Source: Oscheius onirici (Eukaryota; Nematoda; Chromadorea; Rhabditida; Rhabditidae). From it: a stretch of 64,000 nucleotides of DNA. Below, one piece after another: positions 8,123 to 18,009 of the stretch. Position 1 is the stretch's first letter, and each line of letters begins with the position of its first letter. Both the position numbers and the translations under genes were made by a program. The notes beneath the pieces are model-generated. The model did not search any database, had not been told where the DNA came from, and saw nothing but the letters and a program-made list of their open reading frames with translations. The DNA is taken from positions 3,162,001-3,226,000 of the forward strand of contig OW051471.1 in NCBI GenBank assembly GCA_932521025.1, given 5' to 3'.

Positions 8123-10610
8123 TTATCGCAGATCGTCTTCTTCGTCCTTGGCAATTCCCTTCTTAATCTTGAGCAAAATGCGCGTGTGCCAGTCGTCCAG
8201 ACGGCTGATTCTGTCGAAGTTGCCAGTGGCGGCGGTGAAGCTCTCCTCGTCGCCTTCTTCCACATGTGTGAGGATCTGCTTGATGAATTTGGCCTCTCGC
8301 GTCTCGGCAAAGCTTGGACTGGCGTTCTCGTAGCGGTTCAGAGCGTGCTGCGTGTCTAGCTGAAAGATTTTTTTGTTATTAGTCTGCTGGAAACGACGGC
8401 AAAAAGAAGAGAAAGGGAGCTCACCACATCAAGGCAGAGCTGGCACAGGAGGGCCTGGAAGAAGTGATTTTTGGCGTTGTATTTCAGCGTCGGATGATCA
8501 GCCTCCCAGAGCGCAATCTCTTCGAAGACCTTGATGGCGTCGCGATACTTCTCCAGGTTGGCAGAATACTGAAAATTGAGAGTATTTAGGGGAATAAAAA
8601 CGGAATTATTAAATCGGCTTTTCAAGTCCAACAGCCATAAAGTTACGGAATAACCAAATTTCTACACTTCCGTCGCGAATTCTTCGTCACGTACTCTCAA
8701 ACAACGTCAGATATCGGTACAAAAGCGTTGTGAGAACAAGCAATTGAGTGTTTACTTCAAAGTTCTTATCGTTAATGAAAAAGGCTGAGAACCTATTTTC
8801 CGCAAATTTCTTCGAGGTTCTATGCTTTTGCATTTACAATCTCTGGCTTTTTTTATGGAACTAACTGTGGAGCGAGGCTTTACTTCAAGAAAAAGACTGA
8901 CCATGGCTACTGCGACGAGACACTTGGTGGCGCTGCTCTTCTGCTCCTCTCCCTTGTAGAAATCAGCTGCCCTCTGATAATGTTCGATACATTTTGCCGG
9001 ATCCGGGAATTCCTTCTCGTAGAGCTCGGCAATTGTTATGTGATTCTTGGCCGCCATTGAAAACCGGCCCATGTCCGTGTAGATGTTGCACGTCTTCAAA
9101 TAGCACGATATGGCCGTCTAAAAGTGGTTTGTCAGTGAAAAAATGAGAAAGAGCTCACCTCAGGGTCGACTTTCCTATAACAATTGCCAGCTTCGGCATA
9201 ATGAGTGGCACAGTCGTGTTTAGAGTCAGCATCTTCGGCACAGATTTGGGCGGCTTTGAGGAAGGCGTCGCCGGCCGGTTTCCAGGCCTGCGTCGATTTG
9301 AACAGATTCCCAGCCTGAAATTCGAGAAATTATGAAGGAAATGGGAGAAAGTGTATTGGATACAACGCAATTTAAGAAGGAACAATTTAAATGTAGGAAC
9401 GTTACATACTCCGGTAAAAATTATGCATTAATTCTTGATTTGGCTGGAATTTAGCGAATCAACGTTTCTACTCTGCATTTGCAGACAAAAATTTCTACAT
9501 GTTGCCTCAAAAAAGAAGACAGGGCTATATTAGAGCCGCAACGGCTAGAAATCATTTAAAAGGAATAAAAGAAACAATTTGCCCAACTTTATTCGTTGCG
9601 TCTTTTCGCCTTCAAAATTTTCGTCTTCTGCTCAAAGACGCGTTCCTGTTCACCGCCGAATTGTATTCCTCCTCCCACAGCCAGCTTTCCGAATCCAGTC
9701 GACAATTCTTCAACTCTTTTGGCCATTTTCCTCCTCTCCAGCTGTACTTCCATGTCACGAATGTGATGCGCCCGGGCCGCGTGCTCATTTCTTTTCTCTT
9801 TCGTCACGAAAAGCTCGGAGCAGCTTTCTTCGAGGCAGCGAAAAACTCGAAGATTTGGGTCCTTCTCTTTCCGGATCTTGAAAAAGGGGCAGTGTTCTTC
9901 GTCGCTGTGAAGAGTGAGGAAAAAGTCGGAGGGGAATTTCTTCGCGCAGGCGACGCACTGATAGCTGTGGGCAAGACGGTAGTGGTCTTCGAAACTGGCC
10001 ACATCGGAGAAGACAAGTCCACAGTTCATCTCGTGGCAGAGGAGATCGTCTCCGGGTCGGGCAGAGCTGCTGGGCGTCGAGCCGCTTTCTTCCGAGTCCT
10101 GGCAAAGGAAAAGCTTGGCTTGGGAGGAGCTTTGGGGTGTTATCATTGTTTTGCAGGGCCATATTTCGCAAGTTACATGAATTAGAGCGTGGAACTTTGA
10201 TATAACTCGTTCTCATGGAAAGAAATCGCTTCAAACCAATTTCTATGCGAACCATAGGCAAGAAGTCTCCAATAACTGTCCCAAGCCATTCTCAGCAAAA
10301 ATTCAGTCATAAAACTGAACGTTATATCAAACACGAGCAAACTTTGCAAAACGACTTCGAAAATAACCAACAGGTCACATGAATCACGTGAGGATGACGT
10401 GTACCAAACTTTTGAGTTTTTAGGCCTTCTTTGTTTTTTTTTCCGCAGATGAAACAAAGGACGAAGATATAAAATTACCTGAACATACAGTGCAGCGGCT
10501 TCTGATCGAGAATCTCCTCCGAACAGCTTGGCGAAAAATCCCGTGGCACCGGATGCCCGCTTTTCGGCCTCTGCTAACACTGTGCGAGCTCTTTCTTCGT
10601 TACTGGCCAT
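8123..10610 (-). CDS. alpha-SNAP, NSF attachment protein
   Basis: Five exons (10479-10610, 9159-9314, 8902-9117, 8425-8568, 8123-8359) close in phase to 294 residues, the family's usual length (human 295). Alpha-SNAP binds assembled SNARE complexes and recruits the ATPase NSF to disassemble them after vesicle fusion, in the cytosol at membranes. Family landmarks are all visible: the N-terminal FFAKLFGG loop, TPR-like helices with AGNCYRKVDPE and IYTDMGRFSMAAKNHI, YYKGEE-like FYKGEEQKSSA, and the C-terminal ISRLDDWHTRILLKIKK with an acidic end that stimulates NSF. The first intron is more than 1.1 kb and contains an independent zinc-finger gene on the same strand, which is unusual. Confidence 0.95.
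9589..10146 (-). CDS. ZNF511-like C2H2 zinc-finger protein inside alpha-SNAP intron 1
   Basis: A single 185-codon frame on the minus strand encodes three C2H2-type units: C-x4-C...H-x3-4-H around residues 38-60 (LLCHEMNCGLVF...HYRLAH), C-x2-C...H (YQCVACAKKF...LHSDEEH) and C-x4-C...H-x3-4-H (FRCLEESCSELF...EHAARAHH). This spacing and order match the ZNF511 family, a conserved eukaryotic nucleic-acid-binding protein with little known function. The C-terminus is basic and Gly/Gln-containing. There is no intron. The stop codon overlaps an AATAAA-like signal (GAATAAAG), so its transcript probably ends within the alpha-SNAP intron. Both genes share a strand, so an alternative promoter or processing from a common transcript is possible. 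Confidence 0.85.
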   Translation of the reverse strand: MITPQSSSQAKLFLCQDSEESGSTPSSSARPGDDLLCHEMNCGLVFSDVASFEDHYRLAHSYQCVACAKKFPSDFFLTLHSDEEHCPFFKIRKEKDPNLRVFRCLEESCSELFVTKEKRNEHAARAHHIRDMEVQLERRKMAKRVEELSTGFGKLAVGGGIQFGGEQERVFEQKTKILKAKRRNE

Positions 10611-11056
10611 CCTGTAATCGAATATATGAACAAATTGGAGGAAATTTAGGAGAAAAATAGCGGAGAAATGAGGGAAAAAAGATGAGAACTCGTGGAGAAA
10701 TAGCTTGTACGCAATTCTGCGCTTGCGTACACATTTTTAAGACATTTTTACCGGGACGTATATTGTTCTCTCAAGCCATTTTCCACCTTTAGGCCTCATT
10801 CACTCCCTAAAATTTACCGTTTTTGACAGTCTTTCTGGTTGTTTGCACGTACAAAGGGGGGAACAGAAATTTCCATACAAAAAACATGTCCGATAAACTT
10901 CAAACTTAAGATAAAACAGCCTGTCAATCGGAATCAGCTATCTCTATCTTTTCTCATAGAGGTTGACATGGCCCAGGGAGACTGAAAAGATTCAAAAGAC
11001 TGTGTCCTTGCCAGCGTTTGAACAGTAGAATAATGAAACGTCTTTATTAGATACAT

Positions 11057-11680
11057 TTACATTCTGACAGGGAGTCCGACTGTCGGGAAGATTGGGAATC
11101 CGGTCACTGGAGCAAAGGTACTGCTTCCGAGGGTGGGGAAGATTCCAGAAGGAGTGGAGAATTCAGTAGAGGGAACAGAGACCGGAGTGCCCCCGAGCTG
11201 ACTGATCTGCCGATTGACGGCCTCGAGAATTCTCTCGGCGATGCTGATCTGGATGCGGATCAACTGCTGGACCTGAAAAGTGACTATGCACCGTACTTTC
11301 CGAACCGAACTGCTCTTATCCTAAAAATATGCCGAAAAAAAGCTCACAAAGGGATGATTCTGCTGGTTCAATTCATTCTGCAGCTTCTGGATAGTTTCCA
11401 AGAGTTTTACAGCAATCTGTTGAAGGTTACGAAAAGCCTCTTCCTGTCCTTCGGGCTTTCCAGAGACTCCTGGGATTACGGTAGACTGTCCTCCAGAGAA
11501 TCCAGACACTCCAATCGGAAGGACGGTAGTCTCTCCTGGTTGACCGGGGAAGGGAAGAGGACGAGCAGTAAGCTTTCCAAAGCCAGGGAATGACACAGGC
11601 CGTACCGGAATCTGTCTCTTGACTATTCCACAGTGGACAGTCGAGGCGACAGCAAGAGTCAGGATCAGAAGAGTAGTCAT
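11057..11680 (-). CDS. secreted helical / Pro-Gly-rich protein, paralogue A
   Basis: Exons 11348-11680 and 11057-11272 join in phase to 182 residues. It begins with a signal peptide (MTTLLILTLAVASTVHC), followed by a possible dibasic cleavage site (KR), a Pro/Gly/Val-rich region and a predicted long helix (about residues 90-140) that spans the intron. The C-terminus is again Pro/Thr/Gly-rich. A TTTAAAAG box lies about 35 bp upstream of the ATG. The gene at 11944-12681 encodes a related protein in the opposite direction, with the intron in the corresponding helix. The two ATGs are 260 bp apart. I do not recognise the family; its layout (signal, low-complexity, helix) resembles the Gly/Leu-rich genes nearby, but the sequences are not clearly related. 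Confidence 0.8.
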
Positions 11681-11909
11681 TGTGGGATGATTGGAAAGCC
11701 ATCCCTCTGTCCTTTTAAACCGGTAGACTTGTTTTCCATCCCCTATTTGATTATTTAACCGATGTCCGGAAAGGATCGCGAGCAAATATTGTGCCTTTCA
11801 ATATGATGGAGCTTTTGTGACTCTTCCAATAGCTTGATCAGTCAGTCACAACAAAACGTCATTTCCTGTTTGTTTCAGTCAGAAAACACAGATCTTTTGA
11901 ACTAGAGGC

Positions 11910-11916
11910 TATAAAA
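11910..11916 (+). promoter_or_regulatory. TATA box
   Basis: TATAAAA lies 28 bp before the ATG at 11944, at the expected distance for a short leader. Confidence 0.7.
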
Positions 11917-11943
11917 GGGCAGGATTTTGAGTCCTGTACCGCA

Positions 11944-12681
11944 ATGCCTTTCAACTACACTCTCATCGTCTTTCTCTCCCTAACCGTCTCTTCCAGTGCC
12001 TTTTGGTATGAGTCTTTTCAACTTATCCGTAAAGATTTGAACTCTTCAGTCTTCGGAGATAAGGAGACCACCACTGAGCGGGACTACTACGAAATAGAAC
12101 TGTTTTTAATAGAATTGTAACGAAATCGAACTATAAATCCATTTTGTTGTAACTCTATAGAACTGTAATGTTATAGAACGGTAACTGAATAGAACTAAAG
12201 GCGTTTCTAATTTTTCCAGAATTCAAGTTCTATATCGTTACAATTCTATTTGGGCACAGTTCTATGAGGTTGCAGTTCTATTTCGTTACAGTTCTATTAA
12301 AAACAGTTCTATTTCGTAGTAGACCCCTACTGAGCTTCCAGTTAAAAGAGTACTCTACAGACTAATGAGAGTCGCGAAAACCTTGCCAGAAATCTTTCTA
12401 GAACTATCCAGAACTTGCAGAGACTGCTGAGAAGTCCTTGGAACCCGATGGTATGCATTCTAGAAAATTCTTAGAAAGAATCAGGTTGAACAAGCTCTAC
12501 GCTATCAGTTGACAGTTCTCCAACAGACTCTGAACAGGATCAACAGACTCATTGACTCTCGTGGTTCTTCTACAGTGCCTCCTGTTGTCACTGGACTACC
12601 TACTGTATCTTCCGCTGGAATCTATGGGCTATCGACTTCAATAGATTCGGTTTTTGATAGAAGCACTGTTAGGAAATTCTA
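11944..12681 (+). CDS. secreted helical protein, paralogue B, carrying an inserted foldback element
   Basis: The 5' part starts at ATG 11944 with a signal peptide (MPFNYTLIVFLSLTVSSSA). The 3'-part frame is clear: from about 12367 (ESRENLARNLSRTIQNLQ) through a short intron (GTATGC to AATCAG, near 12452-12491) to a TAA at 12681. It matches the helix and C-terminus of paralogue A. Between them lies a 249 bp palindromic element with a 7 bp target duplication. A donor at about 12005 (GTATGAG) could splice the element out with a longer intron, but the acceptor needed to restore frame is weak, and the uninterrupted frame stops inside the element. So the gene is either rescued by splicing or broken. 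Confidence 0.55.
12080..12328. mobile_element. MITE-like foldback element
   Basis: The element has terminal inverted repeats of about 45 bp (inner consensus CTACTACGAAATAGAACTG), flanked by the direct repeat ACTGAGC (12073-12079 and 12329-12335), as expected for target-site duplication. The interior repeats ATAGAACTGTAA-like units. There is no coding capacity. It is inserted in, or in an intron of, the secreted-protein gene at 11944-12681. Confidence 0.85.
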
Positions 12682-12904
12682 ACCTATCGTCTGGCGACAA
12701 AGACAAGCGAGCTAATAAAGTTTCGTTAGAGACTTGGGAGCAATTTAAAATAGAAGTGTGCAATTAAAAACTAACTACAAAAATAGAAATAGTTTGTTTT
12801 CAAACATTTTCAAAACAATTTCTCCAAACTCGAAAAAAGTAATCGAGAATATAGCTACTCCACTCGACAGACGTCCCTTCCGAAGAAGCAGTCGCCGCCA
12901 CAGC

Positions 12905-13957
12905 ATGGGTCAAGGAAGTTCTGCTGAACCCGTCGGCGGTACGTTCTACTTCTTCCAACACTTTTTTGTCGAATCTTCGGAACGTTACACAGAGTTGTTT
13001 TCGTGACGAGACCAAGTAATTAATGGGAAGTGAGCAGAACGTTTTTGAGTAAGCTACGCACAATGTCTTACACGTAAAGATCATGGTCAAAACTAGACAA
13101 ATTTGACATTTTGCTAACCAACCCTTCTGAAATCTCTAAAAAACCGTTTTGGATCGCCATATCCGAACGCTCTAAAAAGGTTCGTTCATTTAGGACTCCA
13201 TTTGACTGACAGAATCATCTCGAACTGTAGATCTGACAATGAGAGTTAGTTGAGTTCGTTAAATTCCTTCTTTTCAAGCCAAAGTCTTCAATTATTATGG
13301 GTCTTTCCAAACTTTGGGAATCAACTCGAAAAGATCCATTTTTTAAGGTCAACGTCCTTATGAATCGTCGAAGTTTGACGTTGGCGGAAACTTGGGGTCC
13401 TCGGGTAGAGTCTAAATATTGAATTTGAACAGTCCTATAATGTATCTTATTCAGAGGGAACTCCGTCGCACCGTGGCCAGCTGTCTGTCAGGAAGTTCAG
13501 TGCGAGTTTGCCGCCTGGATTGAGCCCGGAGGACCAGAAGGCCCGATACGAGAAGGAGATTGCGCGACTCTTCGACAGCTGGCCCGAAGGAGGTCAAGAA
13601 AAGTATAAGGCCGAGATGAAGGGCAACGAGAAGGCGGATCTGAGTGAGCCGCAGGCCCCGTATCGGGAGGTCTCGTTCGACCAGCATCAGCTCGTCTACC
13701 AGGTGCACAAGGACGGCCAGGGACAGAGGACGTTCAGGAAGATGTTGAGATCGAAGCCGGACGTCTGGAGAAAGCACGGGCCGGTCAAGAAGCTCTGTGA
13801 GATTGGCGGCAAGTCGTTCAATGGACCGCCGGGAGCAAAGCCCAAGTATTTTGACGTCAAGCCGAATACGGCCCTTCCGCCGGATCCCCAGGTCAAGCCA
13901 TTACTCACCGTCGACGACTACAAGCCCTTTGGAGGAATCGCCGGCACCGCCGAGTAA
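12905..13957 (+). CDS. unrecognised 178-residue protein with N-myristoylation motif
   Basis: Exon 1 (12905-12938) is tiny, and exon 2 (13455-13957) carries the rest; they join in phase to 178 residues. The N-terminus MGQGSS fits the N-myristoylation consensus (Gly2, Ser6), suggesting membrane attachment. The body is charged, with Pro/Gly/Lys/Glu and short Arg/Phe/Tyr motifs, and the C-terminus reads LLTVDDYKPFGG. No familiar domain is visible. Codon use in exon 2 is strongly GC-biased at third positions (GAG, AAG, CTC), as in the highly expressed genes of this window, which supports real coding. The 516 nt intron is long for this region and contains nothing recognised. Confidence 0.75.
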
Positions 13958-14104
13958 ACAACAAGATTGCCTGAAAAATGAATGAATCTGGTAGAAAACA
14001 GTCCACTCTTTTGAATCTTGTCAGATACTCCGAAAGAGGAGTTTGGTAAACAACCTAGGAATTCTTAATAGGGTAACAATTAAAAATCACAATCAGACAC
14101 TGTA

Positions 14105-14240
14105 ACTATCTATCTAAACTATCTAAAGCGCAATGGTGTCTGTCGTAGACTCTGTTTGGATGTTGTTTGTTTGTTCGGGACCTCAAATGGTCGCACAAGT
14201 CAGAAATTGTCAGAATAAGGTGGTTAGATCTATAGCAGGG
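14105..14240 (-). repeat. fragment of a dispersed repeat family
   Basis: Related copies or fragments lie at 21040-21235, 44640-44900, 51255-51315 and 55975-56230. Shared blocks are TGGTGTCTGTCG..GACTCTGTTTG on one strand and CTATTAAAAAGCTATGGTGTC at the outer end. No coding capacity. This copy ends in the SHOC2-like fragment. Confidence 0.6.
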
Positions 14241-14409
14241 CGACGAGGGAAGACGTATTTTGCAAAGTCTTTCCAACCTTCGAACACGAGAGATTGTATA
14301 CCGTACCGATTGTACACATACCTGGCAGACAAATCAGCCTGTTCTGCAACCACAGCATGTTGCAGAAGGAGAAGGAAGCCTGAAAGAAAGAGAAAATTAT
14401 CTGCCAACA

Positions 14410-14580
14410 GAACTTTCAGCTGATTCGTAGGCAGTTTCAACTCGCTGATCGAGGTCCATGTTCCCATGTCCAGAGGCATCTCATTCACCTTCAGGTTCAA
14501 CTTGGTCAAACCGGAGGCTGGAGAAGATTCCGATGAGAATCTTGTTGATTTGATTGTGCTCAAAGTTGATTGTCTAATGT
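14410..14580 (-). pseudogene. SHOC2/SUR-8-like leucine-rich repeat fragment 1
   Basis: Read on the minus strand, one frame gives NFEHNQINKILIGIFS and, after a frameshift, LTKLNLK, PLDMGTWTSISELKLPTNQL. Both match consecutive leucine-rich repeats in SHOC2 (SUR-8), the Ras/MAPK scaffold, including its typical DLGTWTS-like block. The shift of frame and the loss of the next repeat show that it is a decayed copy. The following SHOC2 segment is found about 1 kb away in the wrong order. Confidence 0.7.
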
Positions 14581-14749
14581 TGCAAGTTTTACTACGTGTT
14601 GAATGTTAATCCTAACAAATTGACTTGTTGAGTCGTCTTGTCAAGTTATAAAAGGCATTAGATGGTAAGTCACTCGACAAGCTAGGAGCGAAGAAGACTG
14701 TTGGACCGAGAAGACTGCCGGGAGGACTACAAGAAGACAAGAGAGGTGA

Positions 14750-15420
14750 ATGTCGGAGGAGTTGACGGACTGGGTAGAGGTACCCAGTAGCGTGTCCCAC
14801 GCTCGATGCCAATCGGCTAGAGCAAGGGAGTACGAGATATGTGAGACGAATACTGTGCAAGCATTGGGTGGAGGTCAGAGCAGCTGTTCTCCCGGTATGT
14901 CGACTCGATACCAATTGAGCTGGCTAGAGAATACATTGAAACCGCGATGAAGGAGCTGTCCGGACATCAAGAAGTAGGAGGACTTTAACTGACGGGGGAT
15001 CTACAAGCTCCTAAGAGACGAATGCTGTGACATCGGCGTGTTGAGTTGAAAGTAGTTGGACAGTCGTGAAGTACGCTCGATGCTAATTCAGTCGGCTAGA
15101 GCAGGTGAGTACTAGATCTGTGAAATGAGTACTGTGGATGGAAGCATTGGTTTGAAGTCAAAGCAGCTGCTGAATGAACAAGTCATGAACTCGATGCCAA
15201 TAAGGTCGGCTAGAGTAACGATGCAATGGAACAGTGATGAAGCACGTGCAGGGCACTACAGACGGAAGACGGGAACTATCATGGGATCGACAGGCTACCG
15301 AGAGACACAGCATTGATCTCAAGGAAGCTTTCCAACTGGCAAGTTATGCCCGCTCGATGCCAATTCAGTCGTCTAGAGCAAGAGCATGGAAGATCAAAGA
15401 TGGCTGTGGTAGAAAAAAAG
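14750..15420. repeat. degenerate repeats around GCTCGATGCCAATTCAGTCG
   Basis: A block reading roughly CTCGATGCCAAT(TCAG)TCGGCTAGAGCA recurs near 14800, 15070, 15190 and 15350 with 120-270 bp spacing. Each copy is followed by similar AG-rich sequence. No coding capacity; probably an old tandem array or transposon remains. Confidence 0.6.
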
Positions 15421-15489
15421 GCTTGACTACTCTCGAACAAGTTTTGGGCCGGCGTGAAAGGTCTTTAAAAACCCCCCAATCTTATTTGG

Positions 15490-15625
15490 AATGACGTCCA
15501 GATGGTTCTCTTCCGATCACAAGGTCCCTTAACCTTTTCAAGTTCCCAATCTGGGAGGGTCGCTTCTTGAACTGGTCGTTCGAGGCTGTTAGAATCTCCA
15601 AGTTGACGAGTTTTTCAATGCCTCC
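15490..15625 (-). pseudogene. SHOC2/SUR-8-like leucine-rich repeat fragment 2
   Basis: The minus strand encodes IEKLVNLEIL, then QIGNLKRLRDL, which match the SHOC2 repeats that directly follow fragment 1 in the intact protein. Here the piece lies upstream of fragment 1 in transcription order, so the locus is rearranged as well as decayed. Confidence 0.65.
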
Positions 15626-15892
15626 TTGTATTCAAAACTCTTGGAGTGATCTTGAACCCCTCGTTTTCAAACTGTTCTCTGTCTCCTGTTCTGATGCAAC
15701 TACGATCTTTCAAAGTCTTTCGAAAGCTTTCCTATTGCACCCCGCGTGCGGTCTATTATCAACCGTGACATCACAGCTTTGCGTGTGCTTGGCATTTCGC
15801 AACTCGGAGGAGACCAATATAAGCCAGTTGATCAGATTGTTTCCCCAAGAACTTCGAGTTCACTTTCTCATCAACCCTTTCTAAAGAAAATA

Positions 15893-16114
15893 ATGCTCTC
15901 CCATCTGATCTTCCTGGCTGTTGGCTTCTACGGCGGTTCGCATATGGCCAAGAATTACGAGGTTTGACTTGATTTGACCTTCAAATGAAAAGAGGTTCAG
16001 ATTTGCCGAATGAAGGACGATTTGATGAGAAGCGAGTGTCGGAAGAAGATTGAACTTTTCCTGAAAGAGTACAAGAAGCCGATCGAGGAGAAGCACTGTA
16101 CTTGTGAGCAATAA
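15893..16114 (+). CDS. small membrane-anchored or secreted Cys-containing peptide
   Basis: Exons 15893-15961 and 16001-16114, with a 39 nt intron ending in TTCAG, encode 60 residues. A hydrophobic N-terminus (MLSHLIFLAVGFYGG) is followed by a short, charged, Lys/Glu-rich region with four cysteines (ICR, SEC, HCTC). This suggests a small secreted disulfide-bonded peptide or a single-pass peptide. Without splicing the frame stops at once, so the intron is needed. It lies just downstream of, and convergent with, Gly/Leu-rich copy 3. No family recognised. Confidence 0.6.
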
Positions 16115-16175
16115 CACGTTCTCAACCATGTAAATATTTTTGGGTAGTAAAAAGTTTATTATCAGTCAGTGTGCA

Positions 16176-16741
16176 AGTCGTTCTTGTACTTAGAAGGCTC
16201 CAGTAGATGCCATAGAAGGAGCTCCAGTTCCTCCCAAGATACCGAAGATGACAATGTTCTGGAGGAGCTCGACGATCAGTTCGACGATTTGCTGAAGGAG
16301 ACCTTGGACGTCTTTCAGAACGATGGTCACCTGGATTTGTGTTTTTGATTGGAAGAAGAGAGAACTCACGGCTTGCGGGAAGTTGACCTCACCGCTCAGA
16401 AGTGCTCCAACAGTCGTCAGAAGGTCCACAACGGTGATGAGAACAGCTTGAAGGACGTTAATGAGTTGGAGTGATTCGAGGGCTCCTCCTACTCCTCCGA
16501 GAATCTTGGTCAAGATTCCTTTCGGTCCGACGACAACGTCCAAAACTGGATTCAAGACCATGACCACAGGAGCTACGACACCGCCCAGAACTGGCTGGAG
16601 GATGTCGGTCACTGGACCCAGGACTCCGCTGAGAATTCCTCCTCCAGATCCACCCAAAAGGTTCAGACCGAGGCCTTGACCATAGGTACCGATAGCCAGA
16701 GTGGCGACGACGACGGACAGAGCAAGGAATTTGAAGGCCAT
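16176..16741. repeat. 566 bp direct duplicate of 4781-5346
   Basis: Exact copy of the coding region, intron and 14 bp of 3' flank of Gly/Leu-rich copy 1; the flanks are unrelated immediately outside. Confidence 0.9.
16190..16741 (-). CDS. secreted Gly/Leu/Val-rich protein, family copy 3
   Basis: Two exons, about 16370-16741 and 16190-16330, encode a 170-residue protein identical to copy 1: signal peptide, Gly/Leu/Pro-rich repeats and a C-terminal amphipathic helix. The promoter is different: a canonical TATAAAAG lies about 50 bp upstream of the ATG, and the leader (GAGCATGTTCGG) only partly resembles that of copy 1. Identical coding sequence under a different promoter suggests recent gene conversion rather than simple duplication. 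If real, it would give the same protein under two controls; an assembly duplication is the alternative. Confidence 0.85.
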   Translation of the reverse strand: MAFKFLALSVVVATLAIGTYGQGLGLNLLGGSGGGILSGVLGPVTDILQPVLGGVVAPVVMVLNPVLDVVVGPKGILTKILGGVGGALESLQLINVLQAVLITVVDLLTTVGALLSGEVNFPQAVSSLFFQSKTQIQVTIVLKDVQGLLQQIVELIVELLQNIVIFGILGGTGAPSMASTGAF

Positions 16742-17309
16742 AGCGGGATGGAAGTGGTTCTTTCTTTTCCGAACATGCTCTTTTATACTGGAGCCAATTG
16801 GTAACCCGTTTGTTATTGTCCGAGGGTTCGAGTCAATAATCAAGCACTGAATTTGAATGACGACTGTTTGAGAACAACTGGTCAGTGGTCTGGTCAGATA
16901 ACTGGTGGAAGGCAATTGTACTTTAGTTAGAGGAAGGTGAGCAATGATAAAAAGACAAGACTTTGAACCATAGTCTATGACTCAAGACAAAGTATGTAGA
17001 GGTCTACCAAATTATAATGTAACCGAAATCTTTTCAAGCTCTGGTTCATTCTTCTCGTTTAGCTCGAAAGTCTTGAGGTATTCCTATTGTAGGCCACCAG
17101 ATTAGGTTAAATGAATGGTTACCTTAAAGTCCCTTACTGTAACTTCCTAACAACTCTGCAAGAAAAGTCCAACAGTTACTAACATAAGTCTAGTCTCATT
17201 GCCAGAAGACCTCAAAGTCCAATCCACATCAGCATATTGTTATGTTCGAACTGTCTACATCAGATCAACTTGTTTGAAAACAGACTTTCAATGAGGTAAA
17301 GTTGTTCGG

Positions 17310-17868
17310 TTCAATAACAACTAGCGTACAAAAGGACTCTCATCCAGGAGAGAGGACAACTGGAAACAGTCTCTCTTGTTCCGAACAATGACCTTCAAGT
17401 TCTTCGTCCTCGCTGCAATCGTCGCCGTCGTGGCCATCTCCGTCAATGCTCAGACCACTGGATCTTCTTCTGGGGATCTTCTCGGAGGACTGGGAACTAT
17501 ACTCGCTGGTCCTCTGAAGAAGATTGTCAACAATTTGGTCCAAATAATCACTTCCGTCGGTAATCTTCTGGATGGAGATAAGACCCTTATTGCCGGTGTA
17601 AGTTCCAATTTGTTAGAACCAAATTTAGAAAAACTTTCAGCTCGAAGCAGTTCTGACAAACCTTCTTCAAGTCGTCTGCCGACTCCTCCAGCTCGTCGGT
17701 CAGATTCTCCAGAGCATTGTGGCCAACTTCTCGCTCGACAAGACGGCCGTTGACACTTGTGCCAGAATTCAGATTGGAGCAGTCTCTGGTCAGCCCGGTG
17801 CTTCCACCTCAGGACCTCTTGGAGGAATCTAACAATAAGACGGACTGACTGAATGTACTGAACAAGTA
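17310..17868. repeat. left arm of a 559 bp inverted repeat
   Basis: It pairs with 18907-19465 in reverse complement (coordinates sum to 36775). The arms include the whole Gly/Leu-rich gene, its TACAAAAG box, and 3' flank to AACAAGTA. The spacer of 1038 bp holds a lysine-rich gene. Confidence 0.85.
17388..17832 (+). CDS. secreted Gly/Leu/Val-rich protein, family copy 4
   Basis: Exons 17388-17597 and 17641-17832 encode 133 residues identical to copy 2, but with a TAA stop. The protein has a signal peptide, a Gly/Leu segment, two cysteines in the second exon and a Gly/Ser-rich tail. The promoter box TACAAAAGG and the leader CTCATCCAGGAGAGAGG are shared with copies 5 and 6. An AATAAA-type signal (GTAATAAATC) follows near 17873. 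It forms the left arm of an inverted repeat with copy 5. See copy 2 for features of the subtype. Confidence 0.85.
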
Positions 17869-18009
17869 CAAGAGTAATAAATCTTCGACTACCAATCTTT
17901 TACAGGAAGATATAAAGAAACAGATCTCCAATTGTTTATTGGGGGCACTGCAGACGTTGGATACAAACTGTAGATCGCGTTTTTGGTTTTTGCTCTTCCG
18001 CATCCGAAA

